Below, piece by piece: positions 26,819-32,969 of a DNA stretch of 64,000 nucleotides. The translations under genes were made by a program, and so were the position numbers. Source of the stretch: Pseudomonas sp. FP2309 (GTDB lineage: Bacteria > Pseudomonadota > Gammaproteobacteria > Pseudomonadales > Pseudomonadaceae); assembly GCF_030687575.1 (NCBI RefSeq), contig NZ_CP117439.1, positions 5,223,501-5,287,500 of the forward strand, given 5' to 3'. The notes below the pieces were generated by a model. It did no database searches. It had not been told where the DNA came from and worked only from the letters and a program-made list of their open reading frames with translations. The first letter of the stretch is position 1. Each line of letters opens with the position of its first letter.

Positions 26819-27651
26819 CACAACGCTCCGTCGAGGCGGTCGATAAACAGGCAGGCGGCCAACAGGTCGGCGGCGCCACCGGGGGAGGCATTCAGGGCCA
26901 GCAGTTGGTCATCCAGTTCGTGCAATTGGCGGCGCCCGGCGAGGGTCGCGCTGCCACCGGCATCCAGCACCGCTTGGGCACCGCGTTGCATCACGTGCAG
27001 GCCTTCGGGGCCGGCACGGTAGAGCACGCAGGTGTCGGCCAGCTCGGTCATGATCGCCAGCAGGGCGTCAAGCCGCGCGCTCTGTTCGCCGGCGTTCTGG
27101 CGGCGGCTCTTGTGCAGCTGCGGCAGGCCGCGTTGCGTCACCGCGGGAAAGCCCAGTTGCGCTTCTTCACGGGCCCCCCTGGCGCCATAACGCTGGGCGA
27201 CTTGCGCACCGTGGCTCAGCGGTTGGGGTGCATAGCGGTCGTTGAGCAGGGCCAATCGGGCGGCCGTCAGGGTGACCGCGCGCGGCGCCAGGGCAGCGGC
27301 GGCGGTGAGCAAACCCAGCGCCCAGATCGCACCGCGATGGGTATTCACACCCTGGGTGGTGACGAGCATCGCCTGCTCACCTTCGCGGCCGATGCGCCCG
27401 AGCGCTTCGCGGAGCGGCAGGCCGACTTCCCCCAGCTCAATCGCGGCTTCAGCCATTTCCTTGAACATCGGCCACAAAGACAGCGCCGAGGCGTGCATCA
27501 GGCCCAGGTGCAAATCGCTGTGGGCGCCATTGCCGCGACGGTCCACCAGGGCGGGTTTAGGCGACAGGTCGGCTTCGTCGATCAGCGCATCGACCGCCAT
27601 GTCGGCCAGGCGCTCGGCGAGGCTCAGTTCATGCAGTTCGAGAGCGCGCAT
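26818..27651 (-). CDS. mdcB: Triphosphoribosyl-dephospho-CoA synthase
   Basis: The 277-residue CitG-family enzyme joins ATP and dephospho-CoA to give the 2'-(5''-triphosphoribosyl) precursor of the carrier-protein prosthetic group. Recognisable blocks are [20 protein letters not shown] and [20 protein letters not shown], both conserved in CitG/MdcB. Its ATG directly follows the mdcA stop with no spacer. Needed only because MdcC carries a CoA-derived arm. Confidence 0.95.
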   Translation of the reverse strand: MRALELHELSLAERLADMAVDALIDEADLSPKPALVDRRGNGAHSDLHLGLMHASALSLWPMFKEMAEAAIELGEVGLPLREALGRIGREGEQAMLVTTQGVNTHRGAIWALGLLTAAAALAPRAVTLTAARLALLNDRYAPQPLSHGAQVAQRYGARGAREEAQLGFPAVTQRGLPQLHKSRRQNAGEQSARLDALLAIMTELADTCVLYRAGPEGLHVMQRGAQAVLDAGGSATLAGRRQLHELDDQLLALNASPGGAADLLAACLFIDRLDGAL

Positions 27652-29322
27652 CTACCAGCTCCTGAATTTGGCGGGCGGGTTGTACAAGCCACCGGACCAC
27701 TCCACCAGATCGGCCACGCTTTTGGCGGCCAACAACTCGCGGGAGGCGTCGGTGCGGCGAATCCCCAGGTCCTCGGGCAAAGCGATCAGGCCTTCGCGGC
27801 GCATGCGCGCAGTGTCCTTGGGGTTGTGGCGCAGGCCGATGGCGGTCACTCCGGCGACGGCGGCGATCATCGCCTGGCGCTCTTCCAGGGAGCGCGCCTT
27901 GTACAGGTAGGCGATGCCTTCTTCGGTGAGCAGGTGGGTGACGTCGTCGCCGTAGATCATGATCGGCGCCAGGGGCATGCCGCTTTTGCGCGCCACCTCC
28001 ACCGCATCCAGGGTGTCGACAAAGGTCGGTTTTCCGCCTTCCTGAAAGGTCTCGACCATTTGCACCACGAGTTTTTTGCCGCGTTCGAGCAAAGCTTGCG
28101 GCGCGTCGTCGTGGCGCATGTCCAGCCAGGCCGGGGTGCTGTGACGGCGGCCGCGGGGGTCGTGGCCCATGTTCGGCGCGCCGCCAAAACCAGCGAGGCG
28201 GCCACGGGTCACGGTGCTGGAATGGCCGTCGCCGTCGACCTGCAGGGTGGCGCCGATGAACAGGTCCACCGCGTATTGGCCGGCCAGTTGGCAGAACATC
28301 CGGTTAGAGCGCATCGAGCCATCGCGACCGGTGAAGAACACGTCCGGCCGCGCGGCGATATAGTTTTCCATGCCCAGTTCGGTGCCGAAGCAATGCACGC
28401 TTTCGACCCAGCCGCTTTCGATCGCCGGGATCAGCGTGGGGTGCGGGTTGAGGGTCCAGTTGCGGCAGATTTTGCCCTTAAGGCCCAGGGACTCACCGTA
28501 GGTGGGCAGAATCAGCTCAATGGCAGCGGTGTTAAAGCCGATGCCGTGGTTGAGCGACTGCACGTTGTGTTTTTCGTAGATGCCACGGATCGCCATCATC
28601 GCCATCAGCACATGCACCGGCTTGATATGGCGCGGGTCGCGGGTGAACAGCGGCTCGATGTAGAACGGCTTGTCGGCCACCACCACAAAATCCACCCAAC
28701 TGGCGGGGATGTCGACCCTGGGCAAGTCGGTGACGTCGTCCACCAACTGGTTGACCTGCACGATGACGATGCCATCGCTGAACGCCGCCGGTTCGATCAG
28801 CGCCGGGGTGTCTTCGGTGCTGGCGCCGGTGTAGATGTTGCCGGCGCGGTCGGCCATGAACCCGGCCGAGAGCACCACGTTGGGGATCAGGTCCACCACC
28901 AGGCGGGCATAGAGTTCGATGTAGGTGTGAATCGCGCCGATTTCCAGCAAGCCGTCTTCCAGCAACTGGCTGATGCGCAGGGACTGGGTGCCGGCGAAGG
29001 AGAAATCGAGCTTGCGGGCGATGCCCTTTTCAAACAGGTCCAAGTGCTCGGCACGGCCGACACTGGGCATGATCATATGCAAATCGTGGAGCTTGGCGGG
29101 GTCGGCCTTGGCCAGGGAGCGCGAGAGGAAATCGGCTTGCTTCTGGTTGTTACCTTCCAGCACCACGCGGTCGCCGGGGAGGATCAGCGCCTCGAGCGCT
29201 TCGACGATCCGGTCGCCAGGCAACACCGCGCCGTCTGCGTACGTTTTGACCAGCCCGAGCCGCCGCTGCTTCTCGTCGCGCCGCCGCGTCCAGCGCGAGT
29301 CGGGGGTTATTGTTGTTGTCAT
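27652..29322 (-). CDS. mdcA: Malonate decarboxylase subunit alpha (acetyl-S-ACP:malonate ACP transferase)
   Basis: The 556-residue first gene of the operon exchanges malonate for acetate on the carrier protein thioester. The coenzyme A transferase-like fold is visible from VVLEGNNQKQADFLSRSL, the SAGFMADRAGNIYTGAS segment and the C-terminal block LRHNPKDTARMRREGL. With MdcC, MdcD and MdcE it forms the core decarboxylase, converting malonate plus H+ to acetate plus CO2. The start MTTTITPDSRWTRRRDEK is the usual head. The promoter must lie in the 140-base spacer upstream. Confidence 0.96.
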   Translation of the reverse strand: MTTTITPDSRWTRRRDEKQRRLGLVKTYADGAVLPGDRIVEALEALILPGDRVVLEGNNQKQADFLSRSLAKADPAKLHDLHMIMPSVGRAEHLDLFEKGIARKLDFSFAGTQSLRISQLLEDGLLEIGAIHTYIELYARLVVDLIPNVVLSAGFMADRAGNIYTGASTEDTPALIEPAAFSDGIVIVQVNQLVDDVTDLPRVDIPASWVDFVVVADKPFYIEPLFTRDPRHIKPVHVLMAMMAIRGIYEKHNVQSLNHGIGFNTAAIELILPTYGESLGLKGKICRNWTLNPHPTLIPAIESGWVESVHCFGTELGMENYIAARPDVFFTGRDGSMRSNRMFCQLAGQYAVDLFIGATLQVDGDGHSSTVTRGRLAGFGGAPNMGHDPRGRRHSTPAWLDMRHDDAPQALLERGKKLVVQMVETFQEGGKPTFVDTLDAVEVARKSGMPLAPIMIYGDDVTHLLTEEGIAYLYKARSLEERQAMIAAVAGVTAIGLRHNPKDTARMRREGLIALPEDLGIRRTDASRELLAAKSVADLVEWSGGLYNPPAKFRSW

Positions 29323-29485
29323 GGTCGCTCCACGGGTTTGCTGTCGTGGGGCTTACCTTAGGAGTGAATCGGGGGGCCATCAATCAAGCTGGGCGGTGGA
29401 TTATTACGGTTGGAGTAATGGAGTATCAACAAACGCTGACCCGAGTCGAAAGATGATCTAAATGTGGTGCCTGCGAGATTACAGC

Positions 29486-29517
29486 CCCAAAAAGGGACTG
29501 ATCAGCCCCTTTTTGGG
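29486..29517 (-). terminator. Terminator of the DUF6124 gene
   Basis: A perfect 11-bp inverted repeat CCCAAAAAGGG/CCCTTTTTGGG with a 10-base centre lies 13 bases after the DUF6124 stop. The A/T block inside the stem is unusual, but the position between this gene and mdcA suits an intrinsic terminator. Confidence 0.6.
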
Positions 29518-29529
29518 AACGATCAAGTT

Positions 29530-29769
29530 CTAAGCCGCTGGCGAGGGGGAAATGTTTTCCAGTGCCTGATCCACGAGCAACTGCCCCAACTCGGCCATTT
29601 GCTGGATCCCGAGCATGATGGCGCGCGGGGAAGTGTCCAGGTCGAAGGCCAGGTTGCAAGTGAGTGCGTTCAGGGAGGACAGGGTTTCGCTGGCGTTGAC
29701 CAGCAGGGTTTCGGTGTCTTGGTGGGGGGTTACGGTGAAGAGGGGTGGATTGGGGGTAGGTTTGACCAT
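29530..29769 (-). CDS. Small DUF6124/DUF3077-type protein
   Basis: The 79-residue protein has the pattern of a Pseudomonas-restricted small family of unknown function: a proline-rich head (VKPTPNPPLFTVTPHQD), the segment DTETLLVNASETLSSLNALTCNL, then IQQMAELGQLLVDQALEN and a short Pro/Ala tail. It is soluble and mostly helical. The start follows GGAG at a spacing of 9 bases. It is preceded by a structured leader with a C4-antisense-like element (29925-29999) that probably controls it. No function is known. Confidence 0.8.
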   Translation of the reverse strand: MVKPTPNPPLFTVTPHQDTETLLVNASETLSSLNALTCNLAFDLDTSPRAIMLGIQQMAELGQLLVDQALENISPSPAA

Positions 29770-29924
29770 GATTTACAACTCCGATATGGGATGAAGACTG
29801 CCCTCTTCCGCTTGCACGCGAATAAGGTGGCAGCTGTGCGCAGGTGTGCAAGACCGGGCATATCGGACCCCGGCAGACCCCGAGGGATCTCCCGCGCACA
29901 GCCGCCATAACAAGTACAGCAAGC
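29770..29924 (-). promoter_or_regulatory. Structured leader of the DUF6124 gene with antisense target site
   Basis: Between the C4-like element and the start codon the transcript can form a long stem, GCTGTGCGC (29833-29841) against GCGCACAGC (29894-29902), with inner GC-rich arms such as CCGGG/CCCGG. The minus-strand word CCGGUCUUGCAC (29846-29857) is complementary at 11 of 12 positions to the hairpin loop and stem side of the upstream element. A second GUGCAAG copy (29811-29817), nearer the ribosome binding site, could compete for the same word. No protein-coding sequence is supported in this leader. Confidence 0.5.
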
Positions 29925-29999
29925 ATAAAAAACGCCCGCTGAATGGCTATGGGCGTTGGTGCGCCGACATGTAACCGGACTTGCACGTCCGTGTCACCG
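29925..29999 (-). ncRNA. C4 antisense RNA-like element
   Basis: On the minus strand the order is: a flanking arm GGTGACA; a hairpin CGGAC/GTCCG with loop GTGCAA; GGTTACA and TGTCGGCGCACC, whose TGTC and CACC can close on the first arm; and then a hairpin AACGCCC/GGGCGTT that ends in six thymines (29925-29957). A processed or terminated RNA of about 75 bases is the natural reading. The two-hairpin form and the loop complementary to the downstream leader recall the C4 antisense RNA of phages P1 and P7 and its chromosomal relatives. Family identity is from memory of the consensus, not a model search. Confidence 0.5.
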
Positions 30000-30023
30000 T
30001 TTTTTGCGATGACGGGACGAAGA

Positions 30024-30075
30024 CTAGGCGCGCTGAGCACCCACGACAAGTTCACGCACAGCCCAAAATCTTGCG
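30024..30075 (-). pseudogene. Short fragment of a second polymorphic toxin copy
   Basis: The minus-strand frame here reads ARFWAVRELVVGAQRA and a stop. Its DNA at 30041-30068 matches 30756-30783 at 25 of 28 positions, the latter encoding FWAVHELLV in the larger toxin remnant. The fragment follows the end of the immunity-like gene by 29 bases. It is too short to function and marks the edge of a lost toxin module or a recombination join. Confidence 0.5.
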
Positions 30076-30104
30076 GGAAAAATCCGAAGCCAGCAGGCGC
30101 AGGT

Positions 30105-30524
30105 CTATAACCTCATGTCTATGCTCACAGCCCCCAAACCTTCAAGCGGGTAGCTGCGGTACTCATAAACTTCCCCACGGACAATGAGCCGGATGGTTCC
30201 ATCCGCCTGGGTCACTTGAACATCAGGCTCCTTGGTTTTTAGAAATGGATGTGCCGAGACCAGTGCCGTCAGTATCTCTTGATCACTGCCCAAGTCCTTA
30301 TGAACGTAGTACCTGTAGGAAAAGCCCACTGTCGCGCCGCCCTGCCCGTCACGCGCGCCATAAATTGAACTGCCGTTGCCCAAGGCGTGTTTCAAAACCA
30401 CTTCGTCCAAGTCGGGCGTACCGGATGACATGATCCAATTGGCCCCGATGTATATCAGGCAGGCCACCAGAAGGCAGTTACGCAGGACAGGTAAGAGGCC
30501 CTTAGTAGCCCTGAGAAATTGCAT
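30105..30524 (-). CDS. Putative immunity protein of the adjacent toxin remnant
   Basis: The 139-residue protein has one N-terminal membrane helix (about residues 9-31, LLPVLRNCLLVACLIYIGANW) and then a soluble domain ending EVYEYRSYPLEGLGAVSIDMRL region, likely on the periplasmic side. The ATG at 30524 lies 22 bases inside the end of the toxin remnant; a TTG two codons upstream is an alternative. Overlap with the 3' end of a polymorphic-toxin fragment, same strand, is the standard position for a cognate immunity gene. I recognise no named family. It is intact although its toxin is broken, which is common because immunity is still useful against kin. Confidence 0.6.
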   Translation of the reverse strand: MQFLRATKGLLPVLRNCLLVACLIYIGANWIMSSGTPDLDEVVLKHALGNGSSIYGARDGQGGATVGFSYRYYVHKDLGSDQEILTALVSAHPFLKTKEPDVQVTQADGTIRLIVRGEVYEYRSYPLEGLGAVSIDMRL

Positions 30525-30792
30525 ACTCAACGCCCCTGCTTATCCAATATTGATCGCGAGGATCGTCGCCAAAAGGGTCACCGCCCCACCATGGTCCAAA
30601 CTCAGGCATGGTGGTTTTTGCGAATGTTTGAGCGACGCCTGCCGCCCGTAACAGAACATGCTCGGGAATCCCCAGTACCGTACCTGTAGCACCGTAATTG
30701 AAATTACCAAAAGCCTAGTACTGACGTCCTCGCTTCTTGTAGTTCCAAGGGTAGTCCACGAGAAGTTCATGCACGGCCCAAAACTGCCCCGA
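30502..30792 (-). pseudogene. Broken C-terminal toxin fragment, polymorphic toxin type 44 (Ntox44)-like
   Basis: Directly after the Fic gene, and in the same reading frame as it, the minus strand reads SGQFWAVHELLVDYPW, NYKKRGRQY, a TAG stop at 30717-30715, then AFGNFNYGATG, VLGIPEHVLLRAAG, GDDPRDQYWISRGVEY and a TAA at 30504-30502. The blocks FGNFNYGATG, LLRAAG and GDDPxDQ resemble the C-terminal Ntox44 domain of polymorphic toxins. In relatives the position of the stop would be occupied by a glutamate, so one G-to-T change explains it. No start codon or N-terminal toxin part is present, so it is a non-functional remnant or orphan tip. Confidence 0.7.
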
Positions 30793-32337
30793 TCACTCTT
30801 CGCCACTCCCCACTTCTCGCTCCTCAAACGCCGATCGCACGGCTTCCACAACACGCTCTGCGCGGCCTGAATCGTCCAACTGCGGATAGGCTTTCTTCAG
30901 TTTCCCGGATACCTGCCAGCCATTTTCCTTGAGCGAGCGAATGATGCGGTTCACGTCCGGATCCGGCATTTCCAGCACGTCCTTGAGCCGCTCCTGGGCA
31001 AGCTGGAAGATGATGAGCACTCGCGCTTCATCGGCCATCTCGGTGCGGACGGTATGCGCCACGACCTGCGCCGTGTACAGCACGTGCTCGGTCAGATCCG
31101 GATAGCGCCATGCAAAGTGCGCGTCGGCGTAGTCATCGAAGACCAGGTTGCTTGAGGTGCCGTCTTCGTAGACGGCAGCTTTTCCAAAACGATAGGAAGC
31201 TGCATAGCGTTGCATGAATGGTCGCGAAAACACTTCCAACGTACGGTCATAACGCGCCCGAAAATCAATCGAACTGGTGATAGTGGCCGATACAGGCAGG
31301 ATCACGCCCTCCGGCACCGCTTTATCACGGATCAACATATCGTTGATCAAGAAACGATGAATCCGACCATTGCCATCGCGCATCGGATGGATATACACAA
31401 AGGCAAAAGCGATTGCCGCCGCCCGAGCCAACGGCTCGGCGCCGCGCGTGGCCAGTTCGAATGCTTCGAGGCCACCGAGCAAGTGCGGCAGTCCATCGAA
31501 GGCAGGCGCGATGTAGTGCACGATGTCCTCGCGCATCGTCGCTTGCCCCACAAAGACCGGTGAGCGTCGCAAACCCAACCCGAACGCATCGTGCCCCAAA
31601 ATACCGGCTTGCAATGTGTGCAGGCTGTCGTTGCTCAACGGGCTCTCGATACGACCGCAGTACTTGGCGATCACGTGGGCGAACCGCTGGATCCTGTCGG
31701 CTTTGTCTGACTCTTGCTCGATCAGAAAGCTGGCCCGCGACTCCTTGAGCGTCAGCCAACTGGCCGTGCGCATCAGGATGTCAGCGCCAAAGGTTTGGTT
31801 CAGCTCGCGAAGGGCCCCGCCCACGTCAAATTGCAGCGCTTCTTGAACAGATTCGGTACGGCGCACCAAGGGGCAGAACGCTGGCGTACCGGGAAAATTA
31901 TTGTTGATGCGCCAGCGCCGTATCCGTAGAAGCTCAACTCGCGTCAGGTAATGCTGGGCTGATATGGCATTGATATAACCGCCATTGGTGACATCCGGTA
32001 CGTCAAGGTGCTGCCCCGTCAGCCACTCATAGAGAAATCCAGCACGGCGAGCATATTGACCAAAGGGCGCTCGCCGGCACCAGTCTTCGATTGGTGTCGG
32101 GCCAACCGTGGCAAACAGACGGGCAAAAAACTCGAGGTGAATCTCTTCGTACTTGAGCCCAAACTCAAAATGCCCCGCGAAGTCGTCCGATGGCTGGTAG
32201 CTGGCGGGATACTTGCGTTCCACATGTCCATCGCTCTCACGGCTCATGCGGGTCGTACCGATTACCGATTCGACGCGTAGGGGTTGAGCAAGCGCAATGC
32301 TGTATTGGTCGGCGAGTGCCTTGAAGCCTACCTGCAT
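30793..32337 (-). CDS. Fic domain protein (predicted AMPylating enzyme)
   Basis: The 514-residue protein carries a complete catalytic Fic motif, HPMRDGNGRIHR, at about residues 316-327, with the histidine, aspartate, asparagine and arginine needed to transfer AMP from ATP. Upstream, SFLIEQE (about residue 213) resembles the S-x-x-x-E inhibitory helix of self-inhibited Fic enzymes, though the residue after the glutamate is Gln rather than Gly or Asn. A DNA-binding or winged-helix-like C-terminal part is suggested by VNRIIRSLKENGWQVSGKLKKAYP. No separate antitoxin gene is adjacent. It sits in a low-GC patch beside toxin fragments, so it may be an accessory toxin or regulator; its target is unknown. 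Confidence 0.88.
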   Translation of the reverse strand: MQVGFKALADQYSIALAQPLRVESVIGTTRMSRESDGHVERKYPASYQPSDDFAGHFEFGLKYEEIHLEFFARLFATVGPTPIEDWCRRAPFGQYARRAGFLYEWLTGQHLDVPDVTNGGYINAISAQHYLTRVELLRIRRWRINNNFPGTPAFCPLVRRTESVQEALQFDVGGALRELNQTFGADILMRTASWLTLKESRASFLIEQESDKADRIQRFAHVIAKYCGRIESPLSNDSLHTLQAGILGHDAFGLGLRRSPVFVGQATMREDIVHYIAPAFDGLPHLLGGLEAFELATRGAEPLARAAAIAFAFVYIHPMRDGNGRIHRFLINDMLIRDKAVPEGVILPVSATITSSIDFRARYDRTLEVFSRPFMQRYAASYRFGKAAVYEDGTSSNLVFDDYADAHFAWRYPDLTEHVLYTAQVVAHTVRTEMADEARVLIIFQLAQERLKDVLEMPDPDVNRIIRSLKENGWQVSGKLKKAYPQLDDSGRAERVVEAVRSAFEEREVGSGEE

Positions 32338-32424
32338 TATCGAATCCCCCGACGAGCGTTTAAAAATGATAACAACGAGGGGATAGTAGGCGAAAACAAT
32401 AATATCGCCCTGATAAAAATGTTA

Positions 32425-32456
32425 CTGCTCACTCTAATTTGATAAAAAATGAGCAG
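32425..32456. promoter_or_regulatory. Inverted repeat in the Fic/Chp intergenic region
   Basis: CTGCTCA at 32425-32431 and TGAGCAG at 32450-32456 form a perfect 7-bp dyad with an 18-base A/T-rich centre, about 90 bases upstream of the Fic start. The surrounding 170 bases are much richer in A and T than the neighbours. It could be an operator for the Fic gene or part of a terminator for the chp operon. Confidence 0.35.
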
Positions 32457-32513
32457 CTCTAACCGAAAACGATAATCAAGAGTTAAGTGCAGCATTAATA
32501 ACTCGACACGTGC

Positions 32514-32969
32514 TCAGGCCAGTCCGGACTCCACCAGCAGCGCCTCCAGCCCCATTAAATCCGGCACCCTTGCCACATGTTCGCCCACTTGCACCGCCGC
32601 CAGTTCCAGCGGGCACAGCGGCACGTCGACGTAGCTCAATTCGCTATCCAGCTTGTACGAGCGCGGAATCCCCTGGATCACCAGCGCAATGAACTTCAAC
32701 GTCGGCCGCCCGCCCAAGGCGTTCAACACTACGATGCGTGAGCGTTCGCCGGTCAAGCTGGCTTCGCCGCAGGCCGCTTCAAAGCTGATCAAGGGTATCT
32801 GCCGGTCGCGCCAGGTGACTTGCCGCAGATACCAGGGCGGTGCGTCGCTGGCCGGTTCGCCGCGCTGGAAGTCGATGAGTTCGGCCACGGCGACGTTGGG
32901 CAGCACCAGGTGACGGTCAGCCAGGGGCAGCAGCAGGCCGGTTAGTTGGCTGGTGCGGTGATCAAGCAT
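32514..32969 (-). CDS. chpC: Chemotaxis coupling protein ChpC (CheW-like)
   Basis: The 151-residue CheW-domain protein couples receptors to the ChpA kinase in the pilus chemotaxis system. It starts at the ATG at 32969, 8 bases inside the end of chpA; a longer frame to 33044 is rejected. CheW fold strands are visible in LTGLLLPLADRHLVLPNVAVAELI, DAPPWYLRQVTWRDRQIPLISFE and FIALVIQGIPRSYKLD. In P. aeruginosa chpC is separated from chpA by the methylesterase chpB; here it follows directly. Confidence 0.88.
   Translation of the reverse strand: MLDHRTSQLTGLLLPLADRHLVLPNVAVAELIDFQRGEPASDAPPWYLRQVTWRDRQIPLISFEAACGEASLTGERSRIVVLNALGGRPTLKFIALVIQGIPRSYKLDSELSYVDVPLCPLELAAVQVGEHVARVPDLMGLEALLVESGLA

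Noticed and set aside
26779..29361. A very long plus-strand open frame of 860 codons opposite the malonate genes
   Set aside because: It runs antisense through mdcA, mdcB and mdcC, has no domain resembling a known family and mirrors GC-rich codon use on the other strand.
29426..30055. A 209-codon minus-strand frame across the DUF6124 gene and its leader
   Set aside because: It overlaps a supported gene in another frame and covers stem-forming RNA; the translation is arginine- and proline-rich shadow sequence.
30540..30854. A 104-codon minus-strand frame overlapping the toxin remnant
   Set aside because: Its translation has no family features, whereas another frame of the same DNA gives the conserved toxin blocks.
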